DNA of 64,000 nucleotides from Pectobacterium carotovorum (GTDB lineage Bacteria; Pseudomonadota; Gammaproteobacteria; Enterobacterales; Enterobacteriaceae): assembly GCA_016415585.1 (NCBI GenBank), contig CP066552.1, positions 992,001 through 1,056,000 of the forward strand, given 5' to 3'. Both the position numbers and the translations under genes were made by a program. Below the pieces are notes generated by a model. It did not search any database, was not told where the DNA came from, and saw nothing but the letters and a program-made list of their open reading frames with translations. Shown here piece after piece: positions 53,186-62,553 of this stretch. Within the stretch, counting starts at the first letter, position 1. Each line of letters opens with the position of its first letter.

Positions 53186-54778
53186 ATGTTCAATCGAATA
53201 AAACGTTTTATTGTTGGGACGGATAATGTTCCCCGAAGTGAAGCCATTTCGCCTGAATCAGCCTGCCCACCTAGATATCATATCCCTCTTCCCATTGATG
53301 CGTTAATTGCGTCTCCAAAGCGGCAAAATTTTCTCCAGCAGCTCAACGACAATCATGCGTTGCCGGCGGCATTCTATCGCCAATGTTATCTGACCCCCTT
53401 ATTTTCATTACTCAGTCGTGTTCAGAACCTGCCGGCGTCGAAAGAGGGGGGCTGGGCGTATGCTGGCGCGTTTGGTGATTTGACTGTGCAGTTCGCTGCG
53501 TATGCTGTCAGGTTAGCCAAGGGGAGAACCTTGCCGCCGGGTATCCCGCCAGAGGAACAAGCGGCGCAGGGATTGCTCTGGAATGCGGTGGTCTTCTGGT
53601 CGGCCTTGTTTTATCACTTACCCTTGCTTTGTGAGTGGGAAGGGGAGCTGGATGGTGGGGAATGCTGGATGCCAGGATTTACTATTCCGGGGAGGCCATT
53701 TCGCTTTCGACATTGTATCGATAAATTGCCTCCATCCTATGCGCAGGGGAGAGTATCGTTGCTGGCCGGTCAGTTACTGCCATTATCTGTACTTCCCTGG
53801 TTATCGGGCATTCCTGATGCGTTCGATTGCCTTGCTCAACGTATGCAGGGGAGACCCGCAACGATCGCGCTGATTGATGAACTGTTACAGTCGGCCGCTG
53901 AAAAATGTGGTGCGCCGCCGCTAACCGGTATGCTGCCACCGGCACCGCTGGCGAGCGCTGAGACAGCGATTTTGCCACCGGAGCCTTTAGTCGCTTCAGC
54001 TCTGACATCAGCACTGCCTGGTAGTAGTTCAGCCGTTGCTGTGAACGGTCATGTGTCACCTTCGCTTCCAGCCCCTGAAGCCACACTGCAGAAAGATGAT
54101 CCATTACTCCAGCCTGAGCTGGTTTCGGTGCTGGATTCAGAGGTACCAGAGGGTTCAGCCTCAGTTGCTGAAAAACAACCCATGACAGGTCAGGCTCCGG
54201 AACCGACTCAGAATGATACTCAGGCGCTTCTGAGTCTTTTTTCTGGCATAGGGGAGTCGCCAGTGCCGGGAGTTGAAGAGGCTCCCGCTATAGATATCCC
54301 TGTCCCGAGTGAAATAAATAGCCAAAAGGAGAATGAAATTGCTCCGCTGACTGGGACTGAAACATCCGCTATTTCTCCGTCAGAAAATAACGAAAACACT
54401 CGAGAAGATAATAATAAAGGCGCGATATTCCTGGAGTGGTTATCAGCAGGTCTAATTGACGGGAAAATAAGAATAAATGAAGAAGGCGCACGTGCTCACA
54501 TTGTTGCCGGGTTCGTCTTCGTGTGTGTGCCTGAGATATTCTATCAGTTTCAGAAGGAGTGTGGAAATAAAGGGAAGCGTAATGCATTACAGTCATCGTT
54601 TGAGCGCCTGGGTGTCCACCGTGTTGCTGATGGCAAGCGCTTCCTGCAGGCCAGAATATACAGCACTCCATCCGGAACTGGTTCGTATCAAAACATTAAC
54701 GGTTATCTGGTTAAAGCGTCATCACTTTACCGAGGGAATCGTATTCCTGACGAGAGCACATTATTGATTCTGCCTTGA
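53186..54778 (+). CDS. TraI_2/MobH-like relaxase homologue lacking the expected histidines
   Basis: A 530-residue protein with an N-terminal TraI_2-like domain (residues about 25-240), a long proline- and serine-rich linker (about 245-410) and a C-terminal domain with a winged-helix-like end (FLEWLSAGLIDGKIRINEEGARAHIV). MobH relaxases have histidine clusters after LPAS and an L-H-D motif. Here the text reads LPASKEGGWAYAGAFGDL and SALFYHLPLL, so these are replaced. Its position beside the integrase is that of MobH genes in GI-type ICEs. It may be an inactive or diverged relaxase. Confidence 0.7.
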   Translation: MFNRIKRFIVGTDNVPRSEAISPESACPPRYHIPLPIDALIASPKRQNFLQQLNDNHALPAAFYRQCYLTPLFSLLSRVQNLPASKEGGWAYAGAFGDLTVQFAAYAVRLAKGRTLPPGIPPEEQAAQGLLWNAVVFWSALFYHLPLLCEWEGELDGGECWMPGFTIPGRPFRFRHCIDKLPPSYAQGRVSLLAGQLLPLSVLPWLSGIPDAFDCLAQRMQGRPATIALIDELLQSAAEKCGAPPLTGMLPPAPLASAETAILPPEPLVASALTSALPGSSSAVAVNGHVSPSLPAPEATLQKDDPLLQPELVSVLDSEVPEGSASVAEKQPMTGQAPEPTQNDTQALLSLFSGIGESPVPGVEEAPAIDIPVPSEINSQKENEIAPLTGTETSAISPSENNENTREDNNKGAIFLEWLSAGLIDGKIRINEEGARAHIVAGFVFVCVPEIFYQFQKECGNKGKRNALQSSFERLGVHRVADGKRFLQARIYSTPSGTGSYQNINGYLVKASSLYRGNRIPDESTLLILP

Positions 54779-54864
54779 TGTATGGGCAATCTCATTAGCG
54801 GGCTAATGTTTAGCCTGCACACAGCAACGGTGCATTTTGTGCTCTTTATTAGAAAGGAATTTAT

Positions 54865-55887
54865 ATGTCAGATAAGTCAATGACCTGGGACGAAATCGTT
54901 GATGAGTATTTTTTTTCACATAATTTACGTGGGGCGACAGAAATTAGTTATCGGAAGGTAGTGAATGCCTTTAGTCGATTTATTGGTGAGTCAGTTTTAC
55001 CTACCCAAATAACACACCGGGATGTGTTGAAATGGCGTAGAAATCTATTAAAAGAACGAAACTTATCGACGCATACATGGAATAACAAAGTGGCACATAT
55101 GCGGGCAATATTTAATTTCTCGATAGAGCGAAATTTAATAGAGCAGGACAAAAACCCCTTTAACGATACGGTTGTTCAAAAAGAAAAAAAGAAGAAGAAG
55201 ACGCTGACGCGTGAACAACTCACCGCTATTTATCTACTCATGCAGCGAATAGACGCGGAAGAGCCTCATGCAACCTGGGGGCAGCGATGCGCACTTTATC
55301 CAGCCTGGTACTGGCTCACGGTACTCGATACGCTCCGCTACACAGGGATGAGGCAGAATCAATTGCTGCATATTCGGCTGCAGGATATCAATCTTGATGA
55401 GGGATACATTGAGCTGCGTCTGGAGGGCAGCAAAACGCATCGAGAATGGCGTGTTCCTGCTGTTCGCCAGCTGCGTGCGAGGTTGGCATCACTACTGGCG
55501 CGAGCAAAACTGGCTGGGGCTGAACCCTCCGATATTTTGTTTGATGTCACCCGCTTTATGAAATCTCGCCGGCATAAAGATGAATATCAGTACGATGAAA
55601 AGAGAGCACAGCAAACCATCCGATCTTTTTTCAACAGATTATCCCGGGATTGTGGGTTTCTGGTGTCAGCACATCGTTTCCGTCATACGTTAGCGACGGA
55701 GTTGATGAAAGCGCCGGAGCGTAATCTGCTGCTGGTCAAGGATCTACTGGGACATCGGAATGTGAGCACAACAATGGAATATGTCGAACTGAATATGGAG
55801 ATCGTGGGGCGGACGCTGGAAAAAGAGCTGGCGTTACATACGGATATTTATGCACAACCCGTTTTACATGACTTGACAGTAATGTAA
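54865..55887 (+). CDS. int: ICE tyrosine integrase
   Basis: A 340-residue tyrosine recombinase with core-binding domain (residues about 10-90) and complete catalytic motifs: TLRYTGMRQNQLL with the first arginine, AHRFRHTLATEL, and LLGHRNVSTTMEYVEL with the catalytic tyrosine. It lies 190 bases from the 3' end of tRNA-Phe and points towards it, the usual position for an island integrase. It should catalyse integration and excision at that site. Confidence 0.9.
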   Translation: MSDKSMTWDEIVDEYFFSHNLRGATEISYRKVVNAFSRFIGESVLPTQITHRDVLKWRRNLLKERNLSTHTWNNKVAHMRAIFNFSIERNLIEQDKNPFNDTVVQKEKKKKKTLTREQLTAIYLLMQRIDAEEPHATWGQRCALYPAWYWLTVLDTLRYTGMRQNQLLHIRLQDINLDEGYIELRLEGSKTHREWRVPAVRQLRARLASLLARAKLAGAEPSDILFDVTRFMKSRRHKDEYQYDEKRAQQTIRSFFNRLSRDCGFLVSAHRFRHTLATELMKAPERNLLLVKDLLGHRNVSTTMEYVELNMEIVGRTLEKELALHTDIYAQPVLHDLTVM

Positions 55888-55915
55888 TTCACTGTAACCA
55901 TACGCGAACGAGAAA

Positions 55916-55941
55916 AGGGAATCTGCGCCAACAGATTCCCT
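55916..55941 (+). terminator. terminator after the integrase gene
   Basis: A perfect 10-base stem AGGGAATCTG / CAGATTCCCT with loop CGCCAA, 28 bases after the int stop. The rest of 55942-56073 should hold the ICE end; no copy of the tRNA 3' sequence is visible elsewhere in the window. Confidence 0.7.
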
Positions 55942-56073
55942 ATCTTGAGGATTTCAGTTCTTATTCACAGTGCAGCCTTTCGACTATCTCTGCACAGGAA
56001 CGATTTTATGACCGAACCCTGTATTAACCGCCCGTTAAGCTTCTCATTCTTAACCAGCGTGCTTTGATGCAAG

Positions 56074-56149
56074 TGGTGCCCGGACTCGGAATCGAACCAA
56101 GGACACGAGGATTTTCAATCCTCTGCTCTACCGACTGAGCTATCCGGGC
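56074..56149 (-). tRNA. pheV: tRNA-Phe (GAA), ICE attachment site
   Basis: The minus strand gives a 76-base tRNA with encoded CCA: acceptor GCCCGGA / TCCGGGC, D-arm TAGCTCAGTCGGTAGAGC, anticodon arm with GAA (ATTGAAAAT), and T-arm GGTTCGATTCC. Its 3' end faces the ICE, so integration used the 3' end of the gene. The symbol pheV is by analogy with enterobacterial tRNA-Phe genes. Confidence 0.95.
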
Positions 56150-56225
56150 AACGGGGCGCATTAAACCGTATTGACCGCACGGCGTCAACGGGTTTCTGTC
56201 ACAAAGCGGAGCGCCTGCGCTATTT

Positions 56226-56381
56226 TCAGGCAATTGTATTATTTGCTAGCCAGTTTCTGGCGATCCTTTCAGCATGCTTAGCGTGGTAATGTTTCTTCCT
56301 GATGCGTGTGGCATGTTTCGTTGCACTTTTACCACCTTGAGGGCGGGCTGGATTGTTGAATTTGATGAAGAATAATGCCAC
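56226..56381 (-). CDS. possible small basic protein
   Basis: The minus strand from a GTG at 56381 encodes 51 residues with a strongly basic middle (KHATRIRKKHYHAKHAERIARNW); the frame is open upstream as well. Composition looks protein-like but there is no good ribosome-binding site. It could be a remnant or a small gene beside the tRNA. The following stretch 56382-56824 holds the speC promoter region and nothing else that I can support. Confidence 0.3.
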   Translation of the reverse strand: MALFFIKFNNPARPQGGKSATKHATRIRKKHYHAKHAERIARNWLANNTIA

Positions 56382-56824
56382 TATTGCGCGTTTTTTAACG
56401 TCTCGTTCACCTGAACGCCCCTTTAAGCGTAGTTAGCGTATAGCTAAAAGAGGATCGCCGATATGTCAGATTCATTGCTCATGGTGCAGCACGCTTGCGC
56501 CAGCTCGTTGATGACGTCACTGCGTGTTCCTTCTTACCACCACTATACCGTTTGCTCCTCATCCCGTCGATTACTCCCCTTCACCATGCGGTGAGGCATT
56601 CGTTCGCTCACTGTTAGGCATGAGTAAAAATAGAGTCAGCTCTGCTTTTACTGATGTCTATCGGATGGTGCTGGCTCCAGTTTTTCCATTCTTAGCCTAC
56701 AGTTTACCTGTAGGGATCATACGCTTGTCGTTATTGATTGGCATTGTGATTGGTCGGGATTGTTATCCCTGAACGGTGTCTTTCAGGCACGTACACTTAC
56801 CTTTAACCGTTTGGGTTTGGTTAC

Positions 56825-58978
56825 ATGAAACAGTTAAAAATTGCGGCGAATGCAGCGGTTGCCACCCGTTTAATCACGACGCGCGAGATTGTCGCGTTGA
56901 GTCAGACTGACTTCACTGATGTGGCGGCGGTCGTGGTTTCTATTGAGGAAGCCCGTAGCGGCATTCTGTCGATATTGCAGCACACCGGTTTTAATATTCC
57001 GGCGTTTGTCGAAGAGCCTGATGAAGATAAAGAGTTAGATGTTCTGCCTGCGGGAAGCGAATGGCTGGTTCTCGATGACGAAGGCGAGCACGCGAACGTG
57101 CTGGAACGTGCAGCGAAAGCCTATCAGGATGCGCTACTGCCGCCGTTTTTCGATACGCTGACCAAGTACGTCAACATGAAAAACACGACGTTTGCCTGTC
57201 CGGGGCATCAGGGCGGCCAGTTCTTCCGCAAGCATCCGGCGGGGCGTCAGTTTTTTGAGTTTTACGGTGAGAACGTGTTTCGTTCGGACATCTGTAACGC
57301 GGACGTTAAACTGGGTGATTTGCTGATCCATGAAGGCGCGGCGAAGAAGGCGCAGAAGCATGCTGCGCGCGTGTTTAATGCCGATAAAACCTATTTCGTG
57401 TTGAACGGCACCTCCTCGGCGAACAAAGTGGTGACGAACGCGCTGCTGGCGCGTGGCGATCTGGTGCTATTTGACCGTAACAACCATAAATCCAACCATC
57501 ACGGTGCGCTGATTCAGGCGGGGGCGACGCCGGTCTATCTGGAAACCGTGCGCAATCCGTTCGGTTTTATCGGCGGCGTGGATGCGCACTGTTTTGATGA
57601 GGCCTACCTGCGCAAGCTGATTGCGGAAGTTGCGCCGGAACGCGCCAACGAGGCGCGCCCATTCCGTTTGGCCGTCATCCAGCTCGGCACCTATGACGGC
57701 ACGATTTATAACGCGCGTCAGGTGGTCGATAGCATCGGGCACCTGTGTGACTACATTCTGTTTGACTCCGCCTGGGTCGGCTACGAGCAATTTATCCCGA
57801 TGATGGAGCAGTGCTCGCCGCTGTTGTTGGATCTGAATGAAAACGATCCGGGCATTTTCGTGACTCAGTCGGTGCATAAGCAGCAGGCTGGCTTCTCCCA
57901 GACCTCGCAGATCCACAAAAAAGACACACACATCAAAGGCCAGCGTCGTTTCTGCAACCATAAGCAGCTGAATAATGCCTTTATGCTGCATGCTTCGACC
58001 AGCCCGTTTTACCCGCTGTTCGCTGCGCTAGACGTCAATGCCAAAATGCACGAAGGGGCAAGTGGGCGTCGGATGTGGATGGACTGCGTCAAACTGGGCA
58101 TTGAGGCGCGTAAACAGCTGCTAACGCGCTGTTCGCTTATCAAACCGTTCGTGCCTGTGACGGTGGGCGGTGTGCTCTGGCAGGATCACGATACGGAGAC
58201 GATCGCACAGGACGTGCGTTTCTTCAACTTTGAACCGGGCGAGAAATGGCACGCGTTTGAAGGGTACGCGGAGGATCAATATTTTATCGATCCTTGTAAG
58301 TTACTGCTGACGACGCCGGGAATTGATGCGATTAGCGGCGATTATACTGAATTTGGTATTCCGGCGACGATTCTCGCCAACTATCTGCGCGAGCACGGCA
58401 TCATCCCTGAAAAATGCGACATGAACTCAATCCTGTTCCTGTTAACGCCAGCGGAAGACTCAGCAAAAATGCAGGAGCTGGTGAATGCGCTGGTGCATTT
58501 CGAAACGCTGATCGCCCGCGATGCACCGCTGAGCGAAGTGCTGCCCAGCCTGTATCAGAAATACAAAGAGCGTTATCGTGGTTACCGACTGCGTCGGCTG
58601 TGTCAGGAAATGCATGATTTTTACGCTCAGCACAACGTGAAAGATCTGCAAAAGGCGATGTTCCGTAAAACCGAGTTTCCGTCAGTGGTGATGCTGCCAC
58701 AAGATGCTAATAGAGAATTTGTGCGCGGAAATATCGAACTGATTCCTATCGACGAAGCGGAAGGGCGTATCGCGGCAGAAGGCGCATTGCCGTATCCACC
58801 GGGCGTACTGTGTGTCGTGCCGGGTGAAACCTGGGGCGGGGCGGTACAGCGCTATTTTCTGGCGCTGGAAGCGGGAATTAACCTGCTGCCCGGCTTCTCC
58901 CCAGAATTGCAGGGTGTCTATAGCGTCGCGGAAGAAGATGGCAGCAAGCGTCTGTATGGTTACGTAGTAGAACAGTAA
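56825..58978 (+). CDS. speC: ornithine decarboxylase
   Basis: A 717-residue PLP-dependent decarboxylase that converts ornithine to putrescine, in the cytosol. Length and text match E. coli SpeC closely. The PLP lysine is K352 in SVHKQQAGF; the conserved FACPGHQGG, NGTSSANK and HKSNHHGAL segments are intact, and an N-terminal wing domain (residues 1-105) is present. Similarity favours the constitutive SpeC over the inducible SpeF, but the two are close. A clear terminator follows. Confidence 0.92.
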   Translation: MKQLKIAANAAVATRLITTREIVALSQTDFTDVAAVVVSIEEARSGILSILQHTGFNIPAFVEEPDEDKELDVLPAGSEWLVLDDEGEHANVLERAAKAYQDALLPPFFDTLTKYVNMKNTTFACPGHQGGQFFRKHPAGRQFFEFYGENVFRSDICNADVKLGDLLIHEGAAKKAQKHAARVFNADKTYFVLNGTSSANKVVTNALLARGDLVLFDRNNHKSNHHGALIQAGATPVYLETVRNPFGFIGGVDAHCFDEAYLRKLIAEVAPERANEARPFRLAVIQLGTYDGTIYNARQVVDSIGHLCDYILFDSAWVGYEQFIPMMEQCSPLLLDLNENDPGIFVTQSVHKQQAGFSQTSQIHKKDTHIKGQRRFCNHKQLNNAFMLHASTSPFYPLFAALDVNAKMHEGASGRRMWMDCVKLGIEARKQLLTRCSLIKPFVPVTVGGVLWQDHDTETIAQDVRFFNFEPGEKWHAFEGYAEDQYFIDPCKLLLTTPGIDAISGDYTEFGIPATILANYLREHGIIPEKCDMNSILFLLTPAEDSAKMQELVNALVHFETLIARDAPLSEVLPSLYQKYKERYRGYRLRRLCQEMHDFYAQHNVKDLQKAMFRKTEFPSVVMLPQDANREFVRGNIELIPIDEAEGRIAAEGALPYPPGVLCVVPGETWGGAVQRYFLALEAGINLLPGFSPELQGVYSVAEEDGSKRLYGYVVEQ

Positions 58979-59000
58979 TTACGGATGTGGGTAGGCTAAG

Positions 59001-59033
59001 AAACGCAGGCTCGGAAACGAGCCTGCGTTTTTT
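59001..59033 (+). terminator. speC terminator
   Basis: A perfect 13-base stem AAACGCAGGCTCG / CGAGCCTGCGTTT with loop GAAA and a T-run (59028-59033). Confidence 0.92.
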
Positions 59034-59054
59034 CTGCCCTAAGATATTGGTCTC

Positions 59055-60506
59055 TTAACGCAAATCAGATTCCTGCTGGTTGGCGAGTTTCACCGCTTCA
59101 CGCTGCTTTTTCAGCCCGCGCCAGCCGATAATCAACATGATTGCCAGCACTGGAACCGTTGCAATCGTCCAGGTGCCGTTCGGGTAATCAAACGCCATCA
59201 ATCCCAATACGCTCACCAGAAAAGCCAGCGTCAGCCAGGATGTCACGGGCGCACCGGGCATTCTGAACGCTACCGGTTTGGCTTTCCCCTGACGAATCGC
59301 TTTACGCAGCTGCATCTGACACAGAATGATGAACGCCCAGGAGCAGATAATGCCGAGCGAGGCGATATTCAGGACGATCTCAAACACCTGCGATGGCACC
59401 ACGTAGTTCAGTACCACGCCGATAATGTGGATGCCGACCGTGACCAAAATGCCGGTATAGGGCACGGACTGGCCGCTCATTTTCGACAGGAAAGCGGGCG
59501 CCGAACCACCCAGCGACAGCGAGCGCAGAATGCGTCCCGTCGAGTACAGACCGGAGTTCAGGCTGGACAGCGCGGCGGACAGCACCACGATATTCATGAT
59601 CGTGCCGATATAAGGAACGCCCAGCTTGCTGAAGAAGGTCACGAACGGGCTTTGTCCGGCCTGATAGGCGTTCCACGGCAGCAGGCAGACCAACAGCGCA
59701 ACGGAGCCGACGTAGAACAGGCCAATACGCCAGATGACGCTGTTGACCGCTTTCGGCAGCACCTGCTCTGGGTTTTTACATTCACCTGCCGTCGTCCCGA
59801 TGATCTCGATACCGGCAAAGGCAAATATCACCCCCTGAACCAGCACCAGCGCAGGCAGAATGCCGTGTGGGAACAGGCCGCCGTTATCGGTAATCAGGTG
59901 CAGGCCGGGCGTGTTGCCGTCCAGCGGGCTGCCTGTGCCGAGATAGACCGTGCCGACTACCAGAAAAATGGCGATAGCCGCGACCTTAATCAGCGCAAAC
60001 CAGAACTCCATTTCAGCAAACCACTTCACGCCGATCAGGTTCATCAGCGTGACGATGGATAGCGCACTCAGTGCAAACAGCCACTGTGGTACATCGGCAA
60101 AGGTGCCCCAGTAGTGCATGTAGAGCGCGACGGCGGTGATGTCGACAATCCCGGTCATCGCCCAGTTGAGGAAGTACATCCAGCCTGCGACGTAGGAGGC
60201 TTTTTCACCAAGAAACTCACGCGAGTACGACACGAAGCTACCGCTGGTGGGGCGATGAACGATCAGCTCGCCCAGCGCGCGCAGAATGAAAAAAGAGAAA
60301 ATGCCGCAAACCAGATAGACCAGCGCCAGAGCTGGCCCTGCCATTTGCAGACGAGCCCCCGCACCAAGAAACAGTCCGGTGCCGATGGAACCGCCAATTG
60401 CGATCATCTGTACGTGGCGGTTGCCGAGACTTTGGTGATAACCCTTTTCGTGGAGACGCTGCTGAGAAGCATGATGCTCGCTATTGGTTGAGGAATGTTG
60501 TGTCAT
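59055..60506 (-). CDS. ansP: L-asparagine permease
   Basis: A 483-residue APC-superfamily amino-acid permease with about 12 membrane segments. The N-terminal IGGSIGTGLFLGAGARLQMAG motif and long identical stretches recalled from E. coli AnsP support asparagine as substrate; the proton symport mechanism is family knowledge. The C-terminal tail is shorter than in E. coli. It is convergent with speC and has no operon partner. Confidence 0.88.
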   Translation of the reverse strand: MTQHSSTNSEHHASQQRLHEKGYHQSLGNRHVQMIAIGGSIGTGLFLGAGARLQMAGPALALVYLVCGIFSFFILRALGELIVHRPTSGSFVSYSREFLGEKASYVAGWMYFLNWAMTGIVDITAVALYMHYWGTFADVPQWLFALSALSIVTLMNLIGVKWFAEMEFWFALIKVAAIAIFLVVGTVYLGTGSPLDGNTPGLHLITDNGGLFPHGILPALVLVQGVIFAFAGIEIIGTTAGECKNPEQVLPKAVNSVIWRIGLFYVGSVALLVCLLPWNAYQAGQSPFVTFFSKLGVPYIGTIMNIVVLSAALSSLNSGLYSTGRILRSLSLGGSAPAFLSKMSGQSVPYTGILVTVGIHIIGVVLNYVVPSQVFEIVLNIASLGIICSWAFIILCQMQLRKAIRQGKAKPVAFRMPGAPVTSWLTLAFLVSVLGLMAFDYPNGTWTIATVPVLAIMLIIGWRGLKKQREAVKLANQQESDLR

Positions 60507-60761
60507 TTACTCGGTGTTTTCCTGTCTGTCACGCATCTCGTGGTGACGCGTTTTCTATTATTATTTAAAATTCAAATGATTACGTTTTTGTCTGCGACGT
60601 TTTTTTTATGATGCGTTGAGCGCGGTAAGCCGCATGGCAGAAAACAACGGCAGCGATGCTACCTTTTCCTGTGTGCTGTGGCAAAAAATGGATAGCAGGA
60701 AAGTGTGTCAGAGCGTGATGGCGTGGGGGATCGCGGTGTGTCAGGCGGGGAACACCCTTCA

Positions 60762-60793
60762 CCGCTCCGGTTATGTGATAAAGACCGGAGCGG
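60762..60793 (-). terminator. possible terminator of the SDR operon
   Basis: CCGCTCCGG / CCGGAGCGG with a 14-base loop lies 24 bases after the SDR stop on the minus strand. There is no T-run. The stretch 60507-60761 is presumably the ansP promoter region and shows no gene. Confidence 0.4.
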
Positions 60794-60816
60794 GATGAAG
60801 CGCAAAAGGTGATGGG

Positions 60817-61560
60817 TTACACGCCGATATCTGCGCGCGTCGGCCCCTGAAAATGGATGGCGTTGATATGGCAACTGCGCGGCTGGACGAGCACGAAACG
60901 CATGGTTTCCCATATCGAGCGGGCGTTCAGCAGATGCTCGCCCATTTTTTCCCCGCCAGCGGGGTTGTCATCCAAGCCGGTGACCTCAAAATCTGGCGGA
61001 TAAAACCCCGTCACGCGGATATTTTCCTGTGCGACATGATGCGCCAGATTCCGGCTAAAACCGCTCATGCCGTGCTTGGCAGCGAAGAACGCGGGGTGGG
61101 CGATAGAGTCGTGGAACTGCGGGAGGCCGCAGACGGAAACCATCGCCAGAATATCGGCACCTTGTGAACGACGTAAGCTCGGCAACAGTGCTTTGGTGAG
61201 CAGAATAGAACCGGTCAGGCCGGAGTTGACGGTGCTGACGATATCCGCATCGGTGTCTTCTTCTCCCAATCCACCTTCCAGCCATTGTGCCGCGCTGAGT
61301 ACCAGAATATCGACGGGCGTACTGTCTTCCAGCAACTGTGCGGAAAAGGCTTTAACCGAATCAGGACTGGCAATATCGCACTGATACGCACGCGCTGTAC
61401 CACCCTCCTGATGAATGATGTCGACGCTGGCCTGTGCATCGGCCAGTTTGCGGGCGCAAAGATCGACCTTCACCCCTTCGCGAGCCAGCCAGACGGATAC
61501 CGCTTGTCCAAAGTCGCGGCCACCGCCAGTGACAATCGCGCGCTTACTTTTCAGCATCAT
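60817..61560 (-). CDS. short-chain dehydrogenase/reductase
   Basis: A 247-residue SDR with a nucleotide-binding motif VTGGGRDFGQA, where the family glycine pattern T-G-x3-G-x-G is slightly altered, and SVCGLPQFHDSIAHPAFFAAKHG in place of the S...Y-x3-K triad. The usual tyrosine is apparently replaced by phenylalanine (FFAAKHG), so catalysis may be changed. AAGGG precedes ATG 61560; a long upstream frame is rejected. It is downstream of the TetR gene in one operon. Substrate unknown. Confidence 0.78.
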   Translation of the reverse strand: MMLKSKRAIVTGGGRDFGQAVSVWLAREGVKVDLCARKLADAQASVDIIHQEGGTARAYQCDIASPDSVKAFSAQLLEDSTPVDILVLSAAQWLEGGLGEEDTDADIVSTVNSGLTGSILLTKALLPSLRRSQGADILAMVSVCGLPQFHDSIAHPAFFAAKHGMSGFSRNLAHHVAQENIRVTGFYPPDFEVTGLDDNPAGGEKMGEHLLNARSIWETMRFVLVQPRSCHINAIHFQGPTRADIGV

Positions 61561-61636
61561 ATATTCCCTTGGCAAAGAATGTGCTTCCGTTGCTGCGTAT
61601 CCGGCGACAGAGCGGGACGCAGCATAAATGTGTTCG

Positions 61637-62266
61637 TTAGGTTTTCTGCGAATCGGCCTGTGCTGCGTCTTCTTCCGCCTGCCGTAGAATGGCTTTGGCG
61701 ACCCACTGCGTGACATCCTGAATGCCGTCCTCTTCCAAATGCCAGATATCTTTCAGCACCAGGAAAACCTCCGAGCCATAAATAAGCGATAAGGCATAAA
61801 TCACCCGCTGTTGTGCTTCCGGCGTGATTTTTCCTTCCAGCGGTTCGGTGGCAATTTTGAGCAGACGTTTGCGATTGCCGCGTGTCAGCGTATCCGTATG
61901 CAGGCGATTGGAGCGACGATCGGCCCATTGTTGCAGTGAAAGATGTAACGCTGCACGCAGCGCACCTTCATGCTCCAGCATTCTTGGGTAAGCAAAGTGC
62001 AGCAGTTCAGACACGCGTTCACTGGCGTCCGGCTGTGTCGGGTGCCACGCCAGAATCGGACCAAGGCTTTCGCCGACAACGGCGGAGACTAACGCACTTT
62101 GCGTCGGAAAATAGCGGTAAGCCGTCGCGCGTGAAAGCTGAGCCGCAGCAGCAACATCGGTAATGGAAGGGAATATGCCTTGATCGAACATATTCATGGC
62201 GGTATCAATTAGTAAACGACGGGTTTTCGCCCGTGTTGATGTCAGTTTTTCATCCCGTTCAATCAC
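61637..62266 (-). CDS. TetR-family regulator
   Basis: A 209-residue regulator with the N-terminal TetR helix-turn-helix (SITDVAAAAQLSRATAYRYFPTQSALV at about residues 34-60) and a ligand-binding C-terminal domain. It lies upstream of the SDR on the same strand and divergent from the Tm-1-like gene, so it probably controls both. The palindrome at 62400-62415 is a candidate operator. Confidence 0.88.
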   Translation of the reverse strand: MIERDEKLTSTRAKTRRLLIDTAMNMFDQGIFPSITDVAAAAQLSRATAYRYFPTQSALVSAVVGESLGPILAWHPTQPDASERVSELLHFAYPRMLEHEGALRAALHLSLQQWADRRSNRLHTDTLTRGNRKRLLKIATEPLEGKITPEAQQRVIYALSLIYGSEVFLVLKDIWHLEEDGIQDVTQWVAKAILRQAEEDAAQADSQKT

Positions 62267-62399
62267 ATAGACCTCATTGAATTTTCGGGCCGGACGCTAT
62301 CGGGCAGTACGGCGTTGTCGCCTGAACTATAGCAAATTGCGTGATTCTAGTGCCACGTCAAGCTTTCTTACTGTTAATGTAATGTCATTCATAACATTT

Positions 62400-62415
62400 T
62401 GAGACTTTTGTCTCA
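62400..62415. promoter_or_regulatory. candidate TetR operator
   Basis: Perfect inverted repeat TGAGAC-tttt-GTCTCA in the divergent region, with a further half-site GTCTCA at 62452-62457. Its location between the regulator and its divergent neighbour fits TetR-type autoregulation. Confidence 0.6.
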
Positions 62416-62553
62416 TTTGGGTATTTAATGGTTTGTCTTTCTGATACTCAAGTCTCAATATGGCGGCGAATTAATCTAGCCTGTTTTTAGTTTTTATAAT
62501 TTTCATTTATATCAATCTGTTAATTGTTTCGCTAACGGTGGGAGGGATACCAA

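Noticed and set aside
54865..56149. Search for the other ICE end (copy of the tRNA-Phe 3' sequence) within the window
   Set aside because: No convincing second copy was seen; the left end of the ICE probably lies outside the window.
56524..56772. Plus-strand open frame upstream of speC
   Set aside because: No ribosome-binding site and no protein-like pattern that I recognise; the region more likely holds the speC leader and promoter.
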